From Anaeromyces robustus (Eukaryota > Neocallimastigomycota > Neocallimastigomycetes > Neocallimastigales > Neocallimastigaceae), in NCBI GenBank assembly GCA_002104895.1, contig MCFG01000455.1, positions 25,001 to 49,656 of the forward strand: a stretch of DNA of 24,656 bases. Reading direction: 5' to 3'. The notes beneath the pieces are model-generated. The model did no database searches and was not told the origin of the DNA. It saw nothing but the letters and a program-made list of their open reading frames with translations. This document shows, one piece after another, positions 13,236 to 22,349 of this stretch. The translations under genes and the position numbers were made by a program. Position 1 is the stretch's first letter. Every line of letters begins with the position of its first letter.

Positions 13236-15367
13236 TTTTTTTTAATAATTAATAACATTGTTAATTATTATATTATTATTATAATATTAATATTATCATT
13301 TATTAAATAAAATATATAATATAAATGAATTTTAAATGTAATAAAACACAAATTAAAGTAAAATATAAAAAAATGAAAAAAAAAAAAAATTAAAATTATT
13401 AAATATGCTACAATTTAAAACAAAAACAAAAAAAAAGAATATTTCACCCATTCAAATAAAAAAATTCAGAAAAAAAAAATATTATATTATTATGTTTATT
13501 ATTTTAATAATATTAATAATAAAATTATATATTATTTTATTTTAGATATTATTTTTTTTTAACTAGTTTCTATACAGAAAAGAAAAGTGTATGAACATTA
13601 TAATTTATTGTTTTAAATTTAGTTTTTGTTTTTGTTTTTATTTTTTATTTTTTTAATTTTTATTTCATTAAAAAAAATTATATACAAATTTAAATTAAAT
13701 TTCAAATTTTATAAAATATATTCATAATATATGTATTTAATTAAATTTAATTATATTAATGTTAATAACTAATTCTTAGAAATCGAAAAAACAAAAAAAA
13801 TTATTACTAAAATATTTTATTATATAGTCTTTTAATAATAATAATAATATATAATAATAAATAATAATAATGATTATTAAAAAATAATAATAAAATTATT
13901 ATTATTATTATTTATATATTATTATTAGAAAATATAAAAAGAAAAATTTAAAAAAAAAAAAAAGAATATTATAAAATAATATTAAATAATAAGATTGTTG
14001 AAGTAATATTAATAAATCAATAGAATCAATAGAATCAATAGAATCAATAGAATCAATAGCATAAACGCAATAACTTTTTTACTATTATTTTTTTTATTTT
14101 TATTTTTATTTTTAAATAAATAAATATAATAAAATATTAAAAAGTATTTTAATAATATTACATTGTTTAAACTTTATTTTTATTTGTTTTAATTTATTAA
14201 GATTGGTTTTATTATATAAGATATACAGAATATACAGAATAGATAAAATATAAAATACAGAATTAATAATATATTTAATAATAATAATTATATCCTATAC
14301 TAATAATAATGATAATAATAATAGTTAAATAAAATACTTTTTAATATATTACCCATTTATTGTTCTTTTATATATATATATATTTTCTGTATTTCAAAAA
14401 CCTACTTTAAAAAAAGGAAAGAAGGTAAAAAAAATAGTTTACTGTAATAAAGAAAAAATGTTTTTTTTTTATTTATAATCATGTAACTTTATATAATTTA
14501 TAAATTATTATTATAATTATTAAAATATTATAAATTGTATATTTTTTTATAATATATTAATATATTATTAAACTTATGAATCATAATATTATACCTATTT
14601 TTTTTTTTTTTTGTATATGAATTTTTTTTTTCATATACTATATAATACGATATATCTCATTTTATTTTTTTTTTTAATTTTATTTATTTATTTATTTATT
14701 TATTTTATAAACCTTTTTTTTTTTTTTTTAATTATTAAAAATGTTTTTTTTTTTTATATATATAATTTATATTTTTATTTATATTTTATATATAAATATT
14801 AAATAATAATATTATTATTAATTGATATATAAATAATAATTTATAATTAAAATTAACTTTTTTTTTAATTTAATCACTTTTTTATTTATTTTTTATTTAT
14901 TTGTTTTACTACTTTTATTATTACTGATTTAAGATGTAAAACAATTTTTGTATAAATAAGTTTTTATTTATTTTTTTCCCTTTTTTTTTCTTTTTTTTCA
15001 TTTTTATTTTATTTTAAATTAAAATAGGAAAAAGAATATTCACTTTTTCATTTTATCTTATTATTCTTATTATTTAATTAAATTAAATTAAATTTAAAAA
15101 AAAAAAAAAAAATATAGAGTAGAATTAAGATTTGTAGACTAGTAGTATAAAATGTAAATTAAAAAATTTTTTTATCTAAGATTTTATATTAATATATGAA
15201 TTATAATTATAATATTTAAAACATACAAAATTAAAAAGAAAAAATATTCTTAATATTATTTGTTATGCTTAGTATTATAATTGTTATATATATATATTTC
15301 AAAGTTTAGAAATTGTAATAAAATCTATAAATTTCTTTTTTTTTTATTGATATTGAACTTAATAATA

Positions 15368-15402
<35 letters not shown>

Positions 15403-15730
15403 CAGAATTCTTTTTAGTTTATCCATTTAGTTTATATAAGAATATTAATAAATAGTAATAATAATAATAATAACAATAATAATAAAAGATTATTAACAAA
15501 GAATAATAATATATTTATTTTTTTCTTTTAATAATTATTCTAATGGTAATTTTTTATAATTATAATAATAATTATAAAAAATTAATATTGTGTTATTTAA
15601 TATAATGTAATTAATTATTTTTCTGTATAAAATTATTATATTAACATTTCAAAAATTAATTATAGAAGAAGAAAAAAAAGTATTTTTATTAATATATTTA
15701 TTAAACATTTAATTACATTTAATTAATAAT
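13236..15730. other. Gene-free, extremely AT-rich desert, right part
   Basis: Nothing coding-like is visible. The region holds AAT repeats (13840-13925), a 9-bp minisatellite at 14016-14059, TA runs, and a 29-base T homopolymer at 15370-15398. The plus-strand frame at 14611-14802 is a Phe/Ile/Leu/Tyr translation of T runs. No RNA gene or splice-bounded exon was found. Confidence 0.75.
14016..14059. repeat. 9-bp minisatellite, unit ATCAATAGA
   Basis: Five head-to-tail copies of ATCAATAGA, the last missing its final A and running into ATAGCATAAACGC. The copies are otherwise identical. Confidence 0.9.
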
Positions 15731-15848
15731 AATTAAATTGTAAAATACACTAATGATAATAATAATAATAATAATAAATAATAATAATAATAATAATAAA
15801 TAATAATAATAATAATAATAATAAATAATAATAATAATAATAATAATA

Positions 15849-15915
<67 letters not shown>

Positions 15916-16188
15916 TTTTATTTAAGTAAGTACTTTATTATTTTTTTTTTTTATTATATATTTTATTCTTTCATTTTATTATTATTATTTTTTTGTTATA
16001 ATAATAATAAAATGTAAAAAAATAATTATAACCAATTAGTATTTATAATATTAAAAATAATATTATAAATACTAATTGGTTATAATTATTTGTATTATTA
16101 GTATTTTGGTTATTTTTATTGAAATATTTATATATATTATTAAATAAATTAAATAAATAAATATTAAATCATTATAAAATTACAGTAA
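15731..16188. repeat. Tandem duplication, unit 1 (about 458 bp)
   Basis: The unit begins AATTAAATTG, carries TACACTAAT, a long (TAA)n array (about 15755-15913), a T-rich patch ending near TTCTTTCATTTTATT, a hairpin (16020-16091) and a closing block ending ATTACAGTAA. The same order reappears in unit 2 at 16190-16512. The terminal 96 bases (16093-16188) are identical to 16417-16512. The unit lies just beyond the 3' end of the RIB1 gene. Confidence 0.85.
16020..16091. repeat. Perfect hairpin: 33-bp arms, 6-nt loop
   Basis: The arm at 16020-16052 pairs without mismatch with 16059-16091; the loop is AAAAAT (16053-16058). The core reads AACCAATTAGTATTTATAA, so it is not mere TA alternation. Unit 2 of the surrounding duplication retains only a diverged version of the right arm (around 16377-16410), so the hairpin is specific to unit 1. 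A transcript would form a very stable stem; as DNA it could extrude as a cruciform. Confidence 0.9.
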
Positions 16189-16189
16189 T

Positions 16190-16209
16190 AATTAAATTGA
16201 AAAATACAC

Positions 16210-16261
<52 letters not shown>

Positions 16262-16512
16262 TAAAAATAAAATTAAATTTTTATAATTACTTTTTTTTTT
16301 TTTTTATTATTATATATTTTATTCTTTCATTTTATTTTTATTTTTTTTTGTTATAATAAAAAAAATAATAATTAAAATAATATTATAAAATACTAATTGA
16401 TTATGATTATGTGTATTATTATTAGTATTTTGGTTATTTTTATTGAAATATTTATATATATTATTAAATAAATTAAATAAATAAATATTAAATCATTATA
16501 AAATTACAGTAA
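16190..16512. repeat. Tandem duplication, unit 2 (about 323 bp)
   Basis: Second copy of the unit at 15731-16188. It shares the opening AATTAAATTG, the TACACTAAT word, a shorter (AAT)n array (about 16210-16258), the T-rich patch and the identical 96-bp terminal block (16417-16512). It is about 135 bp shorter than unit 1 because of the shorter microsatellite and the missing left hairpin arm. Confidence 0.85.
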
Positions 16513-16722
16513 GTAAAATGTATTAGAAAAAAAAAAAGAATACAAAACAATTATTTTTATTTTTATTATTATTATTATTTTTTTTTATTTTTATTTTTTT
16601 TTTTTTAATTTTTCTTTTTTAATTTTTAATTATTTTTATTATTATTATAATTAATTTTATAAAATTATTAATGATTAGTTTAAATTGAATAATTAACTGA
16701 ATATATATGCGTATATGATGAT
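16513..16722. other. 3' flank of the RIB1 gene
   Basis: T-rich and A-rich runs lie between the duplication and the RIB1 stop codon. On the minus strand this should hold the 3' untranslated region. No polyadenylation signal can be singled out because AATAAA-like words occur everywhere. Confidence 0.5.
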
Positions 16723-17340
16723 TTAATTATTATGTGAATGAGTATGAATAAGATAGTCCGGTAGAGGTATATCATGATTCATGGATTCTACTTTTGTTTG
16801 TAAATATTTTTCTAGATCAGTTAATTTACTATGCTCTGATTCTACCTCTGATTCATTTAATATATTATTCATATCATAATCTAAATCATTTGAACAATTT
16901 GAATTAGAATCTGAAGATAAATATTGAGTTTGATGATTACAATTTATATGTTTATTTTCCCAAATTGATGGTATCATAGGAATTCTTTCAACTATATTTA
17001 TTCCTAATGAACTTAATTGTTCAATTTTATCTGGATTATTGGTTAATAAACGAATTGTATCAATTTGTAAATCTTCCAATATTCTTGCAGCAATAGTATA
17101 ATTTCTTCCATCTACAGGTTGATTTAATTTTACATTTGCTTCTACTGTATCATATCCATGGTCTTGTAAATTATAAGCCCTATGTTTTTTTTATTGGTTA
17201 ATATATTGTGATAGATAAATTATAAATTAATAATTTATTGATTATATTTAATAAATAAATAAATTATTATAATAATAAAATTAAAATAGAAATAAATAAT
17301 AATAAATAATAAATAATAATAAAAATTATAATAGTAGTAA

Positions 17341-17396
<56 letters not shown>

Positions 17397-17570
17397 AAGA
17401 ATAATTATAGCAATAATAATAATAATAAATAATAATAATAAATAATAATAATAAATAATAATAATAATTATAATAAATAATAAATAATAATAATAATAAA
17501 TAATAATAATAAATAATAATAATAATAATAATAATAATTATAATAAATAATAATAATAATAATAATAATA

Positions 17571-17603
<33 letters not shown>

Positions 17604-18617
17604 TAATAATAATAATAATAATAATAGTAAATAATAATAAATAATAATAATAATAATAATAATAATATTAATAATTTTATTTATTCTCTATAATATAATA
17701 TTATTGTATAAAACTTACATCATCTTATTTAATAAACCAATGTTACGACCTTCTTGTCTTAGATAAACAACAACACCATTTCCATAATTTTGAATTTGTT
17801 TCATAGATCTATCTAATTGCTCTGCACAATCACAACGACAAGAGAAAATAGTTTCACTAGTAAAACATTCTGAATGAATCCTAACTAATGGAATTTTATG
17901 TTCTAAATCAGTAATTTTATTGATGTTATTATTTGAGAAAACAGTTTCATTTATTTTTTGTATATTTGAAATACCTTTAATAATGATATTAATATTTTAA
18001 AAATTAACGAATATAATAATAAATAAATAAATAAATAAATATATATATAAATATTCATAAATATACATAAATATACATAATATATATAAAATCAAATTTT
18101 ATAAATAAAAAAATTAAAAAATTAAAAAAAAAAAAAGAAAAAAATAAAACAATACATAATAATAGTTAACAAAATAGTAATAATTATAATTATAAAAATA
18201 ATAATAATAATAATAATAATCAAATTTTAATCGTAGTATATTTACAATATAATATTATTAATGTAAAATTACATTTCAAATTAAAATTTTTTATTTTATA
18301 TTAATTATATTTTTAAAAGTCTAATGCTTACCATTAACTTTATCTAAAGATTTTAAAGGTAATGTTATATTTGGTTTTATAGTAGCACCCCTAATCATCC
18401 TTTTTTCATCAGTATCATTTTCTCTTACTTCATTTAAACTTTTACTATATATATAAGGTCCCGCTACAATTGCCAGATGTTTTTTATTATTTAAGTTATT
18501 AGTATAAAGATGAACATAAAATTCACCTTTATCTTTTGTTGGAATTCTACAACGGACTTCACAACGAACTTTTAAGTTTTTTTCAATATTATGAGATTCA
18601 ATTATTTGTGGTGACAT
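16723..18617 (-). CDS. RIB1: GTP cyclohydrolase II, three exons, 332 aa
   Basis: Converts GTP to 2,5-diamino-6-ribosylamino-4(3H)-pyrimidinone 5'-phosphate, formate and pyrophosphate, the first committed step of riboflavin synthesis, in the cytosol. Exons on the minus strand are 18617-18332, 17974-17719 and 17179-16723; both junctions (phases 1 and 2) restore the frame, giving 999 bases with the stop. The product has the fungal Rib1 layout: N-terminal lobe with MIRGA (near residue 75), VRIHSEC at 126-132, and the zinc cysteines Cys132, Cys143 and Cys145, spaced as in E. coli RibA 54/65/67. Next come [11 protein letters not shown] (166-176), Asp204 and Arg206 (equivalent to catalytic Asp126/Arg128), RLLTNNP (224-230) and VERIPMIP. 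An Asn/Ser/Asp-rich insert follows, then the usual TKVESMNH tail. Length is close to yeast Rib1 (345). The start is the first ATG and nothing suggests a longer form. All key residues are present, so it should be active. Composition is far less AT-rich than the flanks. Confidence 0.96.
17180..17718 (-). other. RIB1 intron 2, filled with AAAT/AAT microsatellite
   Basis: On the minus strand the 539-base intron opens with GTAAGT and closes with ACATAG; a TATTAAC branch-site-like word lies at 17197-17203, about 17 bases before the acceptor. More than half of the intron is simple repeat: AAAT units at about 17338-17395 and AAT/AAAT units at about 17408-17667 (plus-strand reading). It splits the codon of Met181, just after the [14 protein letters not shown] block. 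Its length should vary strongly between strains. Confidence 0.93.
17975..18331 (-). other. RIB1 intron 1
   Basis: A 357-base intron on the minus strand, with donor GTAAGC and an acceptor ending TTAAAG, interrupting the codon of Gly96. It contains A/T runs and short AAAT and AAT repeats (18020-18038 and 18200-18222). Both flanking exons read in frame through the proposed sites. Confidence 0.92.
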
Positions 18618-19810
18618 TTTTGTTATTATATAATGAATAAATTATAATAGAAATTGTTTTGTTTTATTTTTTGAAAATATAAATATTATTTAATAGATTG
18701 ATATTGTTAATTATTATTTTGAAATAAATACTAATGAAAGAATTCTTTGTTATTTTAATTTACTGTATGTACTATTGTCACAAGATAAATATTTCTTGTA
18801 TTGTTATCTTGTCAATATAATTTTTTTTTTGTTTTTTTTTTTGTTGATATATTTTTATTTTTATTTTTAGTTTCTTTTTTTTTTTTTTTAAGAAATAAAT
18901 AATCTCTTAGAGTTTGTTAATTATTATATTAAAAAAGTTCTTTAAAATTTTACTTCACTTTAAATTATTATAATATGTATATTGTAGCTAAAAAAAAATA
19001 ATTAAAAGTTATACAATAACATATATATAATAATTTTTTTTTTTATTAGAGAATAGTTTTTTTTTTAAAATTGAAATATATAATATTTATATAAAAAAAA
19101 GAAAAAAAACTTTTAAATCTTTAAATATATAAAAAAAAAGTATATTTAGTATATTAATATATTACAATATATTCTAATATATAGTATATATATTAAATTT
19201 AATTTTTTAATATCAGTAATATATAAATATATTATAAATATATTATTACAATATAATTGAAGTATATTGTTAATAAATGAATTAATAAAATTTTTATTTA
19301 GGGTAAAAAGTTTTTTTTTTTTTTTTTTTTTTAAATATATATGTTTAGTATTTAATTAACTAATCTATATTAATTAATTATTTATTTAGATATTATTAAT
19401 ACATTTATTTTATTTTTTATAATATTTATTAAAAATTTATTTAAAAATTAATTTTTTATTTATTTATTTATATTATTGAGAATGATTTTAGTAATAAATG
19501 ATTGAATTATTTATATACTATCGGATTAATTCTCCATTAGTATGTATTTATTTTTAAATAAATATTTTTTTTTTAAAATTTTTTTTTAATTTTAAATAAT
19601 AAATTCCTTTTAATTAATAAACTTTACAACTACTTCCTTTTTTTTTTAATTAATAATTCAGTCCTTTTTAATTAATTACATATACCTAATAAATATGTGA
19701 ATATTTAGTTTTTATGTAATAGTCATTACATTAGTGTAATTAAAATTTGTTAATTTATATAATTTTTACATTTTTAAATAAAAATTTTAAAAAGATAATA
19801 AATAATAAAG

Positions 19811-19849
<39 letters not shown>

Positions 19850-19881
19850 TATTACTATTATTACTAATATTATTATTAATT
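18618..19881. other. RIB1 upstream region and intergenic DNA
   Basis: The first 300 bases should hold the minus-strand RIB1 promoter and 5' untranslated leader. A 9-bp inverted pair with two AGATAA words lies at 18780-18812. Beyond this the DNA is again A/T runs, with a 22-base T run at 19311-19332, three related C-poly(T)-AATTAATTA words at 19605-19675, and a TTA/TTACTA repeat at about 19816-19875. No gene is visible. Confidence 0.6.
18780..18812. promoter_or_regulatory. Facing AGATAA words upstream of RIB1
   Basis: ACAAGATAA at 18780-18788 is mirrored by TTATCTTGT at 18804-18812, about 165-195 bases before the RIB1 start codon. AGATAA matches the WGATAR consensus of fungal GATA factors, and the facing arrangement is tidier than background. 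This is only a motif match in AT-rich DNA, where such words arise easily by chance. Confidence 0.25.
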
Positions 19882-20001
19882 TTATGAATGAAAATCAATT
19901 TTAAAATTCTTGTATTCTAAAATAATCTCATATAGACATTTAATATAGACATTAATTATTTGATTTTTAATAACAACGTGAAAATTTGTGGATAATATAA
20001 A
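19882..20001 (-). pseudogene. Coding-like minus-strand fragment, unidentified
   Basis: A 39-codon stop-free stretch without an ATG start, flanked by stops. It reads STNFHVVIKNQIINVYIKCL in its first half and EYKNFKIDFHS at its end, a mixed composition quite unlike the Phe/Ile/Tyr or Lys/Asn strings that A/T runs give. No clear splice sites bound it. It may be an exon remnant of the decayed gene(s) to its right or a chance open frame. The family is not recognised. Confidence 0.3.
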
Positions 20002-20109
20002 TCAAGTGATTAAATATTTATTATTTTGAATTATTATTGCTATGTTAATATGTTAATATAAAAAGATCACATAAAAAAACAAATTAAATACATTTTTTTA
20101 GTTACACAG

Positions 20110-20113
<4 letters not shown>

Positions 20114-20145
<32 letters not shown>
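20114..20145. repeat. A homopolymer of 32 bases
   Basis: Thirty-two consecutive A on the plus strand, among the longest homopolymers in the window. It could be a retroposition tail in principle, but no coding-like sequence lies immediately 5' of it on the plus strand. Confidence 0.9.
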
Positions 20146-20147
<2 letters not shown>

Positions 20148-20227
20148 ATTAAAATTACTATTTTTAATAAATTTTAAAAATTAATTTATTTTAATAAAAA
20201 AGCTATAATAAAATAAAAGAAAATAAA

Positions 20228-20431
20228 ATTCATATTTATTATAATATTTATAATAAAATAAAATAAAATAAAATAAAAGAAAAACATTCATATTTATTAT
20301 AATATTTATAATAAAATAAAATAAAATAAAATAAAATAAAATAAAATAAAATAAAAACATTCATATTTATTATAATATTTATAATAAAAAAAATAAAATA
20401 AAAAACATTCATATTTATTATAATATTTATA
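20228..20431. repeat. Minisatellite, four ATTCATATTTATTATAATAT units
   Basis: A conserved core of about 27 bases, ATTCATATTTATTATAATAT followed by TTATAAT, starts at 20228, 20286, 20359 and 20407. The cores are separated by (AAAAT)n spacers of different length, so the period varies (58, 73, 48). The fourth copy breaks off near 20431. The core is nearly palindromic. The cores are almost identical while the spacers differ in repeat number, which points to slippage in the spacer after unit duplication. Confidence 0.9.
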
Positions 20432-20578
20432 TAACTGTTTAAATGTTTTTATTATCATTTTAAATATATATACATAATCTTTTTTATATTTGCTATTGTT
20501 ATTTTTATTATTCCACTAATCTTTTTGCTTTCATAAATATCTTTATTATCTATCATCAAAGATAATATTTTTTTTTCA

Positions 20579-20704
20579 TTTGAATTTCGCTATAAGACAA
20601 CCATTATTAAATGTGTCACCTTCATTTTCTTCTTATTCAATTTCATCATTTTTAAATGTAATTAAATAATATTTATCCTTTCCATTATTTTTATAACATA
20701 ATAC
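20579..20704 (-). pseudogene. Decayed coding remnant, unidentified
   Basis: Forty-two codons read in one minus-strand frame with normal protein composition: CYKNNGKDKYYLITFKNDEI, then after an in-frame stop EGDTFNNGCLIAKFK. Bases here are visibly less AT-rich than the flanks. Further stops follow downstream. A possible acceptor AG precedes the fragment near 20705. This looks like an exon of a gene that is no longer intact. I do not recognise the family and cannot say whether it was a host gene or part of an element. Confidence 0.45.
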
Positions 20705-20910
20705 TTTATTTATAAAGCTTAAAATTAAAGTTTTTATAAATATAAAATAAATAGGTTTCTTAAATAAATTTACCTTCATTGTTTCAAAATTTTGTTAAAT
20801 TTTTTATTTTTATTATATTTTATGAATAAAAATAATATATAATTAGTAAATTACTTTTATGTTTTTTTTTATTGCAAATTTTTATTAAACATGATATAAC
20901 TGTAATGATA

Positions 20911-21046
20911 TTACATATAACTCTTATTTAATTTAAATATCAATCTTAATAATTGTATAAATAAGGCTTCTAGATCTACACCTCATTTACCCCAAGTACA
21001 GTGGTTTTCTCCTTCATCAACTTTACACTGTGGCAAGGTAGTTGCT
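20911..21046 (-). pseudogene. GC-richer coding islet, Cys-containing, unidentified
   Basis: The most base-balanced short stretch outside the two genes (roughly 20965-21050). The minus-strand frame reads LPQCKVDEGENHCTWGK, meets an in-frame stop, and continues GVDLEALFIQLLRLIFKLNK to a terminal stop. An acceptor-like CCTGAG lies just upstream at about 21045-21050. The plus strand also has open frames here, so strand choice rests on the acidic, Cys-bearing composition and on neighbouring minus-strand fragments. It probably belongs to the same decayed gene as 20579-20704. Confidence 0.45.
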
Positions 21047-21231
21047 CAGGTATAAATAAATAAAATGATAAAATTATTTAATAATATTTTTTATTTTTTT
21101 ATTTAATAATATTTAATATTCTTTTTTTTTTAATATTTTATTAATATTTTGAATATTTTTTATTTAATATTTTAATAGTATTTAATATTTTTTCAAATAA
21201 AAAAAATAAAATAAATATTATTTTATTTTTA

Positions 21232-21309
21232 AATATATTTAATATGCGCCCCATACATATTGCAAAATTCAATACATTCCTTATAATCTTCATGTAATTG
21301 TAATTTGTG
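21232..21309 (-). pseudogene. Coding-like fragment with HEDYKECIEFCNMYGAHI
   Basis: A 25-codon stop-free minus-strand stretch reads HKLQLHEDYKECIEFCNMYG and a few more residues. Its composition is protein-like, and the words TGCAAT and TATGGGGCGC are unusual for the surroundings. A diverged relative lies at 21776-21862. It may be one repeat unit or a duplicated exon of a decayed gene. The family is not recognised. Confidence 0.4.
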
Positions 21310-21775
21310 TTATATTTAAGATATTTATAATATTTATTACTCTATTATAATTAATAAATTTTAAATATTATAAATATTTTCATAAATTAATAATATTATA
21401 TATTATATTAATATAATAAAAATTATTTGCAAATCAAAAGAATTTAATAAATATTTAATTTTATAATGTCTAAAGTTTATATTTTATTATTGCTATTCTA
21501 TTTATTATTTATTATCTTTTTTTTTTTAATAAAATATACACATATATAATTCTGTTATATTATTTTTATTATCTATTATTTACTATTTATTATTTTATTT
21601 ATTATTATTCATTTATCAAAAAAATAAAATATATATATTTAATATTATAATTTTATAATGAATTTTTATTATTATTTTTTTTTTTTTAATTTTTTTTCTT
21701 AGTAATTAAGTAATTAATTGATAAAAAAAGAAATATTTATTTATTTGTTTCTTTTCTATTCTTTTATTTATATAT

Positions 21776-21862
21776 TTATTTATATTTAATAATTTTTCTA
21801 TGATTGCCCCATATCATATATATCATATTGCTAAATGTAACATTGCGTAATGCAACACATTC
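21776..21862 (-). pseudogene. Diverged relative of the 21232-21309 fragment
   Basis: The minus strand has 28 open codons beginning ECVALRNVTFSNMIYMIWGN. At DNA level it shares GAATGTRTTG, TT-AGCAATATG-like and TATGGGGC words, in the same order, with the 21232-21309 fragment, with extra bases between them. This supports descent from a duplicated exon or repeat. No start, splice sites or known domain can be assigned. Confidence 0.3.
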
Positions 21863-22064
21863 TTAAAAATTATTAAAAATTATAGATAAATTTAATTAAA
21901 AATAAAGTTACAGTCCTAATTGTTTAATAACAAATTATTAATACATTATTAATTAATTAATTAATATAAAGTATATTTTTTAGATACAAAATAATTTAAT
22001 ATATTCAAAATAAAAAAAAATAAAAAAAAAAAAAAAAAAAGGGTATATAACAAAATAAAAAAAA

Positions 22065-22182
22065 AAAGAGAGTATAATAAGAAATAAAATAAGTAAATAT
22101 TCTCTTTCAAAATCAAAAAAAAAATAAAATAAAAAGAGAGTATAAAAAGAAATAAAAATAAGTAAATATTCTCTTTCAAAAT
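22065..22182. repeat. Tandem duplication of an AGAGAGTAT...TATTCTCTTT unit
   Basis: Two copies (22065-22113 and 22133-22182, period 68) share AAAGAGAGTATAA, GAAATAAAA, and AAGTAAATATTCTCTTTC. Within each copy AAAGAGAGTAT faces ATATTCTCTTT, giving an 11-bp stem with one mismatch. The array is about 300 bases upstream of the plus-strand secreted-protein gene. Confidence 0.85.
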
Positions 22183-22273
22183 AAAATAAAATAAAAAAAA
22201 ATAATAATTTAAGAATAGAATATATATAAATATATATAATAATAATAATAATAATATATATATATATAGTCTT

Positions 22274-22349
22274 AAAATAAAATAAAATAAAATAAAATAA
22301 AATAAAATAAAATAAAATAAAATAAATTATATATATATATATATATATA
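22274..22349. repeat. (AAAAT)n followed by (TA)n
   Basis: About ten AAAAT units (22274-22325) run into a TA dinucleotide tract (about 22328-22349), ending some 125 bases before the secreted-protein start codon. Confidence 0.9.

Noticed and set aside
14611-14802. Plus-strand frame of 63 residues resembling a membrane peptide
   Set aside because: A translation of T homopolymers; such hydrophobic strings are expected by chance here.
20114-20145. 32-base A run as the tail of a retroposed copy
   Set aside because: No coding-like sequence or target duplication lies 5' of it on the plus strand, and homopolymers of similar length occur throughout.
21961-22179. Minus-strand 72-residue hydrophobic frame with an internal repeat
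   Set aside because: The repeat is the DNA-level tandem duplication at 22065-22182, and the composition is a poly-A artefact.
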